From NCBI GenBank assembly GCA_949358305.1, contig OX442314.1:3351087-3415086 (forward strand): a stretch of 64,000 nt of DNA. Reading direction: 5' to 3'. The notes beneath the pieces are model-generated. The model ran no database searches and was not told the origin of the DNA. It saw only the letters and a list, made by a program, of their open reading frames with translations. The translations under genes were made by a program, and so were the position numbers. The DNA is from Strigamia acuminata (taxonomy: Eukaryota > Arthropoda > Chilopoda > Geophilomorpha > Linotaeniidae). Shown in pieces: positions 43,213 through 55,027 of the stretch (position 1 is its first letter; each line of letters starts with the position of its first letter).

Positions 43213-44110
43213 AGAGATAGGGTCACGGAGCAACGCGATCGCGTCATTCACGGACGAATTCCAAACACAAAAAGGCGAAATCGGAAACAAATTGCAACTC
43301 AGTTCGACGTTAGACGCCAAAACTCAACTCCCCGACCACTTGACCGACATAGAAAAGCGCATCGAAAAATTACAGAAATATTTGACCGATTCGGTGAACT
43401 TTTTACGTCCTTACGACGTCCGTGTCTGCCAAGAAAACCTGAAAATATTGCGAGATTTATGTGACAACCAACGCGAGACGATGATCCCGAAGAAAAAATT
43501 CGCATTTAAGAGCAGGAAAAAAGAAACGGACACCAAAGAAAAAATATCCGCGACCGATTGCGTCGACGGACCGGTCGGCGGCAGATTCAGCTACGACCGG
43601 GTGAATTGCGGCTTCGAGGATCTCAGCGGAGAGCGGTTGGTGAAACACGAGCAGGAAATCGCGGACAACGAAGTGGACGTGCGAGGACTGGACGAATGTC
43701 AAGTTTTTCTCATTGGTTGTCCGAGTACGGTCCGGTTGAACCGTTTGCGGCGCTGCCAGGTGTTCGTCGGACCGGTCAAGACGTCGGTTTTTGTTGACAA
43801 TTGCAGCGAATGCGTTTTGATGTTGGCGTGTCAGCAGTTGCGGGTTCATAGCTCGGTGGATTCGGATTTTTATTTGCACGTTACGAGCGGTCCGATCATC
43901 GAGGATAGCACGAGGATTCGTGTGGCGCCGTACGGGTTTAGTTACGCGGGCATCGACGGGCATTTTGCCGAGTCGGGGCTGACTAAGGCGAATAATAATT
44001 GGAATTTAGTGAATGATTTTAATTGGCTCGCTGCGGATATGAATTCGCCCAATTGGCAAATTATTCCCAGCCAGGAACGAAAAGATGCGCGAAACATCGA
44101 TGTCGATTGA
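43205..44110 (+). CDS. TBCC: Tubulin-specific chaperone C (tubulin cofactor C)
   Basis: A single 301-residue open frame. The first 110 residues are helical and charged, as in the spectrin-like N-terminal domain of TBCC. The C-terminal half is the C-CAP/cofactor C beta-helix domain: GLDECQVFLIGCPSTVRL, CQQLRVHSSVDSDFYLHVTSGPIIED, APYGFSY and the terminal NNNWNLVNDFNWLAADMNSPNW. The arginine in CQQLR is the position of the catalytic arginine finger that stimulates GTP hydrolysis by beta-tubulin in the TBCD-TBCE-tubulin complex. The linker between the halves is short. No intron within the frame. Polyadenylation signals AATAAA are at 44161-44166. The start codon overlaps the stop of the upstream microprotein. 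Confidence 0.93.
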   Translation: MNKEIGSRSNAIASFTDEFQTQKGEIGNKLQLSSTLDAKTQLPDHLTDIEKRIEKLQKYLTDSVNFLRPYDVRVCQENLKILRDLCDNQRETMIPKKKFAFKSRKKETDTKEKISATDCVDGPVGGRFSYDRVNCGFEDLSGERLVKHEQEIADNEVDVRGLDECQVFLIGCPSTVRLNRLRRCQVFVGPVKTSVFVDNCSECVLMLACQQLRVHSSVDSDFYLHVTSGPIIEDSTRIRVAPYGFSYAGIDGHFAESGLTKANNNWNLVNDFNWLAADMNSPNWQIIPSQERKDARNIDVD

Positions 44111-44543
44111 GTTTAGTGAAATGTTATTATTATTGTAAATTAAATTTTGGAATGTTTGGAAATAAAATAAATGATTTAAAATTAAAATCGTTGGTTTATT
44201 GGATTAAGTACACGAAAAATTATTACAGTGGAGTGTTTCAAATAAATAAATAAATAAATAGTATTCAAGTAGCTTTGAAGTAGGCCTAAATAAAATGTTG
44301 GTCATTTCTTCTAACGACAGGACCGAACCTCGTGTCAAGTTTGCACATCCGTCTAGGTAAAGGACGGAACTCGCTTGCACGTGGGCGACGTTGCGACCCC
44401 AAGCTGCATTGCAGTTGTTTTTCACTTTTCTCGGCCAAAATGAAATAGAATTTGGGATTTAGACTTTGCAATTGTGTCTATCAGGTCATATCATTTTTAT
44501 TAATTACGTATTTAAATTTTTATTTTTTATTTTTTTTGTAGTC

Positions 44544-47500
44544 ATGTTTTGTTTGAAGAAGTTGGGATTGATCTTGTGGAAGAATTGGCTTTTCCGACGC
44601 CGACACTATGTTATGACGGCTCTGGAAATCATTTTACCGTCGCTGTTTGCGGCTTCGTTGTATTTGATGGCGCTGATGCGCTGGACGGGAGGCGAGGCCG
44701 CGCGCACCGTGTATCAATCGAATTTCACCCGATTCAAACCGTTCGATTTGGCCCTAACGGACCCCGACGTTTTGAGATTCTATTCGCGGGACAAAAGTTA
44801 TTTCTTATATTACCCCAACACGAGCGCCGCCTTGGACCTGCTCACGTACATCAATAGTTACACGGACACGAAATGTATAAATTTATTTAAATTCTTAAAA
44901 AAAATTGATCGAATTTTTATTTTTTATTTATTTTTAATTTTGCCAAGTGGTGTTCGAGGGAGTTGCAAACGAAAGCGACATCGATGCTACGACGATGAAT
45001 TGGAATTTCCACGAGAAGGAGATAATCGGCGCGGTCGTGTTCGAAGGACTGAGCGAACGAGGCGATTTATTCGCCGACAGATTGAAGTACAAAATTCGTC
45101 TCGACTCGGTGTGGTTCACCGACGAAATCGAGTTGATACAGGATCGAAAAGGACCGCCGATGGGAAATAGTAAAAATGATAAAAACGATGAAAAATTAAT
45201 TATTATACGAGAAATTTTACAGTTTACACCACTCGAATCACGTTCATATGTATACAACACGCCATTGCCGTCCGAGCGATCGAGAGAAAAACAAACCAAA
45301 CTGATTTATTCGCAAATTACAAAGTATGATGGAAAAAGAAGAAAATAAATTTATTTTTAAATTTTATTTTACGTTTTTATAGGTGTCGACGGTACCGTTT
45401 CCTTATCCCCCGTATTACAACGACGACGAATTCTCCATGATACTCAAAATCTTACTTCCGCTTTATATAACGTTGAGTTTCATATTCACGGCTCCGATAA
45501 CCGTCCGGCGCATCGTCAGAGAGAAAGAAATTGGAATTAAGGAGTTGATGAAGTTGATGGGCATTCCGGCTTGGGTGCAGTGGTTCGGTTGGTTCGTTTC
45601 GTCTTTCATCATCATGGCGACGAGCGCAGTGATCATCGTTGCATTTCTGTGTATTAGACCGGATGAGGAGACCATCGCGGTGTTGCAAAACTCGGCTTCC
45701 GAGTTGGTGTACATCATTTTTCTGTTCTATATCGCTAGTGCGATCTGTTTTTCTTTTTTCATCTCGTCGCTGTTTACCAAACGTGAGTTATCGACGATAA
45801 CTAATCGTAAAGCTCCGACTAAAAGCTTGAGTGTTTAATCTTATTTGAGACTCAACTCCCAGGTGGTTTTTTGAGCTGGTTGTTTGATAAAAAATCTCTA
45901 ATTTTTCACAAAAATTAGAGATTTTTTACAAAAATTAGAGATTTTTTACAAAAATTAGAGATTTTTTACAAAAATTAGAGATTTTTTACAAAAATTAGAG
46001 AGTTTTTACAAAAATTAGAGATTTTTTACAAAAATTAGAGATTTTTTACAAAAATTAGAGATTTTTTACAAAAATTAGAGATTTTTTACAAAAATTAGAG
46101 ATTTTTTACAAAAATTAGAGATTTTTTACAAAAATTAGAGATTTTTTACAAAAATTAGAGATTTTTTTTACAAAAATTAGAGATTTTTTTTACAAAAATT
46201 AGAGATTTTTTACAAAATTTAGAGATTTTTTACAAAAATTAGAGATTTTTTACAAAAATTAGAGATTTTTTACAAAAATTAGAGAGTTTTTACAAAAATT
46301 AGAGATTTTTTACAAAAATTAGAGATTTTTTACAAAAATTAGAGATTTTTTACAAAAATTAGAGAGTTTTTACAAAAATTAGAGATTTTTTACAAAAATT
46401 AGAGATTTTTTACAAAAATTAGAGATTTTTTACAAAAATTAGAGATTTTTTACAAAAATTAGAGATTTTTTACAAAAATTAGAGATTTTTTACAAAAATT
46501 AGAGATTTTTTACAAAAATTAGAGATTTTTTACAAAAATTAGAGATTTTTTTTACAAAAATTAGAGATTTTCTACAAAAATTAGAGATTTTTTACAAAAA
46601 TTAGAGATTTTTTACAAAAATTAGAGATTTTTTACAAAAATTAGAGATTTTTTACAAAAATTAGAGATTTTTTACAAAAAGTAGAGATTTTTTACAAAAA
46701 TTAGAGATTTTTTACAAAAATTAGAGATTTTTTACAAAAATTAGAGATTTTTTACAAAAATTAGAGATTTTTTACAAAAATTAGAGATTTTTTACAAAAA
46801 TTAGAGATTTTTTTTACAAAAATTAGAGATTTTTTTTACAAAAATTAGAGATTTTTTACAAAAATTAGAGATTTTTTACAAAAATTAGAGATTTTTTACA
46901 AAAATTAGAGATTTTTTACAAAAAATAGAGATTTTTTACAAAAATTAGAGATTTTTTACAAAAATTAGAGATTTTTTACAAAAATTAGAGATTTTTTACA
47001 AAAATTAGAGATTTTTTACAAAAATTAGAGATTTTTTACAAAAATTAGAGATTTTTTACAAAAATTAGAGATTTTTTACAAAAATTAGAGATTTTTTACA
47101 AAAATTAGAGATTTTTTACAAAAATTAGAGATTTTTTACAAAAATTAGAGATTTTTTACAAAAATTAGAGATTTTTTACAAAAATTAGAGATTTTTTACA
47201 AAAATTAGAGATTTTTTTTACAAAAATTAGAGATTTTCTACAAAAATTAGAGATTTTTTACAAAAATTAGAGATTTTTTACAAAAATTAGAGATTTTTTT
47301 TACAAAAATTAGAGATTTTCTACAAAAATTAGAGATTTTTTACAAAAATTTGGGGTTTTTTTTTGCAAAAATTAGAGATTTTTTTACAAAAATTAGAGAT
47401 TTTTTTACAAAGATTAGAGATTTTTTTACAAAAATTAGAGATTTTTTTACAAAAATTAGAGATTTTTTACAAAAATTAGAGATTTTTTACAAAAATTAGA

Positions 47501-49971
47501 GATTTTTTACAAAAATTTGGGGTTTTTTTTTGCAAAAATTAGAGATTTTTTTACAAAAATTAGAGATTTTTTTACAAAGATTAGAGATTTTTTTACAAAA
47601 ATTAGAGATTTTTTACAAAAATTAGAGATTTTTTACAAAAATTAGAGATTTTTTACAAAAATTAGAGATTTTTCACAAAATTTGGCGAATTTTCAGAAAA
47701 CAGCTGATTTGAGCACTTAAACAGGCGCAGGCGACAAGCCTGATGTTTAATTTTAATATGAATTTTAATTTTACTTTTCCAGCCACCTTGGCAGCGGGCA
47801 TCACCGTTCTCGTTTGGATCCTGTCGTTCTGTGTGCCCTACTACTCCATTTTCGAGAAATACCGATCGCTGCGCTCTTCCCAAAAACTTTCCCTCGCTTT
47901 ACTACCCAACATGGCGATCGCGTGGGCGCTGTCGATCGTCGCCGAATACGAAGCGCAAGGCGAAGGAATCCGATGGTACAATCTAAACTCTCCGACCAGA
48001 GGCGACAACATCTCGATTCTGCAGGTTTTAACGCTCATGCTATTCGACTCGTTCCTCTATGTCGCGTTAACCTGGTACGTGGACAACGTGTTCCCGGGCG
48101 CATACGGCATCCCGAAACCCTTCTATTTTTTATTCACGGTCAATTATTCTAACGCTAATAATTTTATATACATTTTTAATGTTTAGTTTTAATTTTTTTT
48201 TATAGAAATCTTATTGGAAACGAGGGAAATTCGCGGAATATGGAAATTGCGCGAACGAGGCGATGACGGCAAATAACAAAGACAAATTCGAAGAGGAACC
48301 GGTCGGATTGTCGCCTTGCATCGCAATTCGAAATTTATCCAAAGTAATTGCTGATAATTAGTGTCGCCATGTGGTAAAGGTTCATTGTACACAGGCGTAT
48401 GGTTTGAAATCTGGCGCATTGGCCGTCGACAACTTGAGCTTGAACATCTACGAAGGCCAAATCACGGCGTTGCTCGGGCACAACGGTGCGGGCAAGACCA
48501 CCACAATGTCCATTTTGACCGGTAATATATCTACAAAAAAATTATTTAATTAACGTTTCTGGTGTAGTTTTTTCCACTCTTTCGTTTGGTGTTTAGTTTT
48601 TGACGATGCGAGCTTTCGTTCTCCAGATATTTGCGTTTTTCATTAATTTTTGTCCAAATTTGCACTGTTATAAATATATATTTAATTTAAATGTGTACAT
48701 GTTTTTTATAGATTGATTTTAAATTTTTTTTTGGGTTAATTTTTTAATTTTTTATTATTTCAGGAATGTTTCCACCGTCAAAAGGAACCGCATTCGTCAA
48801 CGGGTACGACATCCGCACCGAAGTCGACCGGGCCAGACAAGATTTGGGGCTTTGTCCTCAATTTAATATGCTTTTTGACAGACTCACTGTCGAAGAACAT
48901 TTGATATTTTTTGGAAAAGTACAAAAACACGCTCGAGCACTAAAGAGCGGATCTTTATGCAGAAAAAAATATAAAAATATGCAAAATAAAAGAATTCGTA
49001 CGAGTGAAATCAAGTGTTGCAGAGTTATAAACACTGCTACTATTACTAATTTGATACAAATAAATGCGAAATACACATTTTTTTTCTGGAAAAATGAAGA
49101 TTTATGCATTTATTTCGGCTATTTAAGCAAAAAAATATTTTTTTATGCATCTATGCGTTCATTATGATACAAAGTTAAAATTATATTTTTTATTTTATTT
49201 TTTTCAAGTTAAAAGTGAATTGTCCGAAAGAATTGGACACACAAGTCAAGGAACTCATGCACAAATTGCAAATCTCCGACAAGAAAAACACGTTTGCCAT
49301 GGATCTGTCCGGTGGAATGAAGAGAAAACTAAACTTGGGCATCGCTTTAATTGGTGGACCAAAAGTAAGAAACAAAATGTAAAATTCAAAATTCAAAAAT
49401 TTAAAATTTAAAATTCAAATACTTATAATTTAAAAACGATTTTTTCCTAGGTAGTAATGTTGGACGAACCGACTTCCGGAATGGACCCGGAAGCCCGCCG
49501 ATCCATTTGGGATTTGCTACAAGAATACAGAACGAATCGATGCATTTTGCTCAGCACTCATTTCATGGAGGAAGCCGACATTTTGGGCGACAGAATCGCC
49601 ATCATGGCCAACGGACAAGTCGAATGTTGCGGCTCTCCTTTATTTCTGAAAAAACAATACGGTAAATCAAAATAAATCGATTCATTTCTCGACAAACTAA
49701 CAACTATTCTATTTAATTCAGGTGCTGGTTACCATTTGACAGTGTGTCTGCAAGATGATTCGCGGGCGAATGAAATCACCGACACGGTCAACACTCACAT
49801 CGCCGGTGTCATTTTGGAAACGAGTCGCGAATGCGAATTGTCCTACAATTTACCTTCGGCCGACACTGGCCACTTTCCTCGTTTATTCGACAATTTAGAG
49901 ACAAATTCCGACGCTCTACGAATAAAAAGTTTTGGATTATCCGTCACAACGATGGAGGAAGTGTTTTTAAA
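44544..49971 (+). CDS. ABCA-subfamily lipid transporter, first half (3' end beyond the window)
   Basis: Eleven exons: 44544..44874, 44948..45169, 45223..45323, 45383..45782, 47783..48138, 48206..48343, 48395..48521, 48764..48918, 49209..49364, 49451..49661 and 49722..49971. Phase is continuous, about 815 codons. The order is first membrane helix and extracellular loop, the FPYPP motif, five or six membrane segments, then nucleotide-binding domain 1 with Walker [11 protein letters not shown]-loop LGLCPQFN, signature LSGGMKRKL, Walker [18 protein letters not shown] and H-loop STHFMEEAD. It closely resembles ABCA3-type proteins, which flip phospholipids. The last exon ends in VTTMEEVFL with a GTAAAA donor; the second transmembrane and nucleotide-binding halves must lie past the large intron. 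Intron 4 holds a minisatellite. A splice acceptor just before the ATG implies a 5' untranslated exon. Confidence 0.9.
45890..47690. repeat. 20-bp minisatellite, about 89 copies, in ABCA intron 4
   Basis: Tandem units of 20 bp (AGAGATTTTTTACAAAAATT) with T-tract length variants. A distinctive group with TTTGGGGTTTTTTTTTGCA is present twice, at about 47350 and 47518. Each is followed by the same order of variant units, a block duplication of about 168 bp. The array makes up nearly the whole 2.0-kb intron and ends within about 90 bp of the exon 5 acceptor. Confidence 0.97.
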
Positions 49972-50004
49972 GTAAAAATTAATAGATTACATTTTATTTA
50001 ATTA

Positions 50005-50290
50005 CAGTAGAGCAACGATTATTCCAACTAATTGGGAGACATAGAACCGATTTGTTTGCATAATCGAACATTAGGTTTATACATATACTATACAGCATAT
50101 GCTAATAAGGTGTCATTAAAACGTAGTTAAAAAACGGTTTTTATTCATTTTTGGTCTGACCAAAAATGGATAAAAATTGTCAACAACATTAAGAACCGAT
50201 TACAAATATGATCGATAAAAAAATCACTTACCGCTATCCGGATAACCAATCGTTCGTAAAATTAGTGTTCTGCTAATTGATGCTCTACTG
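50005..50290. mobile_element. pogo/Tigger-like MITE (286 bp)
   Basis: Terminal inverted repeats start CAGTAGAGCA on the left; the right end is TGCTCTACTG with a small mismatch zone inside. Both are flanked by TA, the target duplication of Tc1/mariner elements. The left end continues into CGATTATTCCAACTAATTGG, a style common in pogo/Tigger elements. No coding sequence. It lies in the ABCA intron after exon 11. Confidence 0.8.
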
Positions 50291-50315
50291 TAAATTAAAT
50301 AGCGTATGCAGGGTG

Positions 50316-51135
50316 TGTCGCGTCCTACTTGGTATAGGTTTAAATAGCGCTAACGTGTAATACTTTACCTGTGATCAATTATGTAAATACCCAAATGAAT
50401 ACCAAATGTATGTAAATAAACAGGTAATTTATTCACCAGGCTTTATGCCTTTAAAATACACTCAGTAATAATTCTAGAGTCGACGTGGTCAGCGTCGAAC
50501 AAAGGATTTCTCAAGATGGCGTCTTCGATTCCGCGTGGTCGGCGGAACAAAGGCGGCGTCTCGAGTTGTCGTTAATTCGTCACGGATTCGTCTTCACGGA
50601 CGCGGTGGAATGCTCTTTCGAGTCTTCTATCCGTGCCTGTTGTCTAGGGTTTGTTTAGCGTCGCAGAGGCCTCGTCTAGGAACTTTGGGGTTCCCTACAA
50701 AGCACTCGGACACTTACTTCGGCGAATAATCGTCTGGGCGATTATTCTGGGTGATTTCACAAGGGCTATTCTCGTGCTTTCGCAGGAATAGCTCGCAAAT
50801 GACTTCGTGAGAGTTACAGTTTGCACTTTACTCAGCGATCCTCGATCAATCCTAACTTGTAGTTGAAGTTGGCCTGACGGTGAGGTAGTTGCTGTGTTCT
50901 TGGTGTCGTTTGTGTAAGTTCTGTCTTTAGGCGGGAAACACAGCCTTTTATGCAGTGGGGTGAAGGGCCGGCGATCAACCAATGGGGGCTGACCACCAGC
51001 CGCTTCCTCCCCCTCGGGGCACACACCTGCCATGGGGAGGTGGAGCCAACTCGGGGGGGAACGACTCTTTAATCATAGTGACTCATAGGACAAGTATCCG
51101 CCCTGGGGGGACACTTATCCAACTGGGTCACCACA
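50316..51135 (-). repeat. 3' LTR of element B (820 bp)
   Basis: Direct repeat of 62366-63185. The single difference seen is near 50799 (AAATGAC against AAGTGAC). A TATA-like GCATAAAAGGC lies on the minus strand at about 50944-50954. Confidence 0.95.
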
Positions 51136-51152
51136 CGTCCCTCCTCCAGCTT
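51136..51152 (-). promoter_or_regulatory. Polypurine tract of element B
   Basis: On the minus strand AAGCTGGAGGAGGGACG ends directly at the 3' LTR and corresponds to the tract of element A. Confidence 0.75.
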
Positions 51153-51182
51153 CGATCTCGGATCGGAGCGATCTCAATTTTC

Positions 51183-54100
51183 TCATCGCTCTCCTCTGCG
51201 AAGAGCCGGCAGCACTCCTCTGCATGGGCGGAGGATCACGGGTGGCACTGCCGGTGGCGGCGGTGGTAAATCCGGGGGCAGAGAGGTTGTCAGATCCGCA
51301 GGATTTTGTCGCTCGTTGATGAAGTACTGCGGGTGACTGCCGGCTGGCTCGCCAACCAACCCCGTACGCTCATGGATCCAAATCCGGGTAGACGCGGGGA
51401 ATCGATCGGGGACGAGTCGGATCCTTCGCGACTCGGCGCTCGATCCGGGTTTCCTGTGGGCCCGTAGGATACGGCGATGGAAGACGGCGTCCATGGTGGA
51501 TCGGGCTTCTCTGTTTAGCCATTTGAGGATTGATTCGCCGTGATCGTCGGAGTCAATGATGCGTTGTCGCGTGAACTCCGACATCTGAAGGAAGGGGTAT
51601 TCCACTCCCAGCCTCAAATAAAGCTGCGCTGCTGGGGGCGGCGGAGGCGATGGTGGGAGCGGAATCTCCATTGGGCTCTCCAACGGTGGCGTAGCCGGCT
51701 CTGCAGAGAGAGCGGCCAGCCCTGCCGCTGGTGGTGAAGGAGAGGGCAGCGGAGGAGTTCGGGGTCCTCGCTTGGAACGCTTCGGAATCAATATGGGTCG
51801 ATTCGCGTGTCGCTTCTCCTTCGGGAATACCGGCTTTGGGGTCGGTATGTATGGTTGGACCGCCGCCTCTGGGGGGGCGGTCTCGATGGCCTGTGGAAGG
51901 CTCGCCGCCGTTCCCGGTATCTCCGGAACCTCCCGAATTGTTCGCAACAAGGAAGGGTGGACTCCGGGGTTCCGGTAGCGGAATGCCAACGAACGCATCT
52001 TTGAAAACTGTAGGCCTGGGTTTTCCGTATTTCTGGCCAGGTCGAAGCGCAGCGAGGCGGGCTCAGGAGTCCATCCGGCCCATACCTGGTACAACGCCCG
52101 AGGAAGGTGAACTCCCTCACGGTCGACGATTGTCCAGGCCGCCATAGCTTGCCGACTGTCCAAGAAGACGCCCAGGGATAGCAGCTGGGCCAGTACGTTC
52201 GTCACAGCCAAATTCAAACTGCTCCGATGGCAGGGGTGAGCGCGGTCCGGATTGTCACTGAATTGCTGTGACAACGTCCGCATCTGTTCGATCGCCCAGT
52301 TGATGTGGTGAGTTTGGGCGGCGTCGGCCTGTCGTATGGCCAACTCGGCAATCGCGGGGTTCTCGTATTCGGCCAGATATTCTTGTAACTCGCTGAGTGG
52401 GGGATAGGCCGCTTCACGCCGGCATCGAGCGTCCATCTCTCGCTGGGCGTACCATTCGGCGTTGCGATAAGGTCGACACACTCGTGGCGTTGGGGGTGAC
52501 GGTGGACGGCCCAGCCCGGGTAGATTATCGTATCTGACCCGCTTCGGAGCTGGATCCCCCACCGGAATCATCCGGGGAGGGGTCCAAGCGGTCACGGCTG
52601 GGTTTGTACCCTCGAGGAGTGGCGGCCATCGCGATTGCACTTGTGGGGGCACAAGCGCGGTGGGCACAGCCGGTGTTGAGCCCGACGGCCGGTTGGCCGC
52701 GTATCCTCGGAAGGCGTTCTTCAATGCTACGGCCAGATCCTGTTTTGTAACCGGCCCATCTTTGTCCGACTCATCTGGGGACATTTGCTCTTCCGTCAAC
52801 TCTCCCAAATCAATCTCTGCTTGGCGCCTGGACGGTCCAGCCGTGGGTCCGAGACTCTGGGGTTCGGACCGTTTCGCGGCGGCCATCTCTCGCTCCTTCT
52901 CTAATCCCTTAGCTATCAGGGATTGTGCTCGCAACTTCTGACGTACTTTGCGCTTTCGATTCCTCCGGGTGCTGGCTGCGACGGATCTTCGTTGGGCCGT
53001 CCTCTGGGGGACGTCCGTCGGAGAATTCGGTCTCTGGTGTGATGAGACGGTTCGTCGCGACGAGGATTGATCTGACGACTGTGTGGTAATCGCCATGAAC
53101 AACGAGGATCTTTTCTTTCCTCGATCTTGGTGTGTCTCGGTCCTCGCAGCCCAGTGGGCGGAAGATTCGACTGTTCGCTCAGCCCGCGCGTCGTCTGGCG
53201 AGGCAGGCTCGAGCGTTACTACTCGGCGACACTCCGAGCGCACGACAACTCGAGTTCGGGAACTGGAGCTGCTCGAGCGGCTGCGGTAGTCGCGGCTCGT
53301 TGACGGGCCGGCCTCTATTGGGGAGACGGCCTGTCTTCTTCGTGCGGGTCCGCGTGGGGCGGACTCCGCCGGACGCTTCGATCTTCTGTGATGGCGGCGA
53401 CTTCCCAGGATACCAGCGTGGTATAACTGCCACATCTCAGACTGCGTGGCCGTAAAATTCGCCGGCGGTATCCATCTGGGTGTCAGATGATTTTCTTCGA
53501 TGTCGCGAAGCCATCTACGGATTTCTTCGGGGGAGAAACCGTTTCTCTCGAGAACTCGGGTTACTCCGTGAGTCTCGGTGCGCTTTAAGCGTTTGATCTC
53601 GTCGTCCACTATTCTCTGGCGGGCTGCCAAGGTCGGGGCCTCGCTCCACCTATGGGAGGTGTGCAGCTCGGCCACCGTGCCTGGGTAAGCCTCTTCCAGG
53701 TACCCGGAGTAAACGGGGCTCGGCGGATCCGCATCGGGTGGGATCCGCGGCCCCACTCGCTCCCTCATCTCCTTCGTCATGCACTCGACCAGCGTTTTTG
53801 ATCGCTCGAATTTTTCCTCGAGGGTCCTGGAATACATCAATCGGATTTTCCAGGCGCTGGTCTCTGCAGGATAGGCCTGCCGCAGGTAAATCGGCAGGGC
53901 TCCGCGAAAGATGTTGTTGGCGGTTGACGCCGTCGGAGGCAGGGCGTCCCACGATTCTAGCGGGTCGACCTGAATAATTTTAGATCACAAGATTAATATA
54001 ATAAATCCCAGTTAACGATGGGGATCAGAAATATGCTCAAGATCGACGGTGGCAGCAACTCCTTTCTTTTGTTGCGGCCGTCGGTCTTATTTTCTTGTTT

Positions 54101-54647
54101 CGCAGTTCTGCGATGATCTCCGCCGTCGTAGCGCTGATCCAACACTACTTTTGAACTCAGGTGATCCGCTTTTTTGGAAGGGGTCGCAGGCAAAACCGAT
54201 CGTTAAATTTTAATTTCTTACGTTAAACTTTTTTATTTTAACTCTAATCGTATTTTAATTTATTACGATGTTTAAATTTAAAAGAAAGAAAACCTTTAGT
54301 TTTGGTTTTGGTTTGCCACGACGCCATTCCGCGAACACTTCCTTTGTTCTAGTTTTTTGGCGGCCTTGACTCCGAGGTGAATCTGGGTCCACTCTCGGGT
54401 TTTTAGCCAGCCTTAAATCAACAATAAAACAGAAAGAAATATATCAGTCACAAGTCACGCTCCAATCTGGGTTGGATGCAACAGATTCAAAGAATTATGT
54501 GATTTCTCTGGGGAAATCACACTAATTTACCTGCAACGGCGGTTGTTCGTCCCAATTCTCATCTTCTTCTGCATTTACGATTAGGCCGTCGCTCTCGTCT
54601 CTCGACGATGCGCTCGGCTCTAATCGTGGGTTGCGTCGATCGGCCAT
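51183..54647 (-). CDS. ORF3 of element B, two exons, function unknown
   Basis: The main frame runs from 53969 to 51183 on the minus strand. An upstream exon at 54531..54647 (39 codons, ATG at 54647) joins it through a 561-bp intron with a CAG-GTAAAT donor and a TTATTCAG acceptor, and the frame fits exactly. Together they give about 967 residues. The protein is proline-, arginine- and serine-rich, with an SR-like stretch (SSSSSSRTR) near residue 240 and a polyproline stretch near 765-790. No membrane segment, signal peptide or furin site is visible, so I do not call it an envelope protein. A segment around residues 620-690 (QAMAAWTIVDREGVHLPRAL) recurs in the ORF of element A. The intron is AT-rich, unlike the exons. 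Confidence 0.75.
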
Positions 54648-55027
54648 TTCAATTTAGGAAAGAGAAGTTTTTGTTTGAGAGGTCTTTGTTTTCTCTTTGG
54701 GGAGAAGCAAAAAACACGTCTCGTCGTGTTAAAAACAGTCGGAAACTGGGCCTATCGACGCTGAGAATTGTGGGTCTCGAACGCGTCTCGTATTTTGCGA
54801 GATCCGCCGTGCTGGCAATGACGCTACGGGGTCGACCGCGTGGTTTCGTTGTCACGTGGTCGCCCGATACGTCATAACTTCTCGTCTGTTAGTGGTGACT
54901 GCGACAATTCGTTGCGAAGTTTGGACTTAGCCAAATTTTCGCGTCTCAACATGTGCAGCAGCTCTCGTAAGTAAATCTTTTTATTTTACAAGGCCTCCGC
55001 TCCATGTTATCACATTTTCTTTTATTT
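54648..55027. other. Noncoding spacer of element B between pol and ORF3
   Basis: No frame continues pol into ORF3 here. It may hold a promoter or splice signals for ORF3. On the plus strand there is a good intron-like pair, CTCGTAAGTAAATC at about 54966 and TTTATTTTTAG ending at 55031, which could mark an antisense transcript. Confidence 0.4.

Noticed and set aside
45170-45348. Extension of ABCA exon 2 in the same frame to 45348
   Set aside because: A donor at 45170 and an acceptor at 45222 put the next exon in a different frame that encodes the conserved [11 protein letters not shown] segment before FPYPP.
49972-49978. True stop of ABCA after VFLK
   Set aside because: The TAA overlaps a GTAAAA splice donor at a position where the family continues; a real half-transporter cannot be excluded but is less likely.
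51183-53969. ORF3 of element B as an envelope protein
   Set aside because: No signal peptide, membrane segment, cysteine pattern or furin-like site; proline/SR-rich composition instead.
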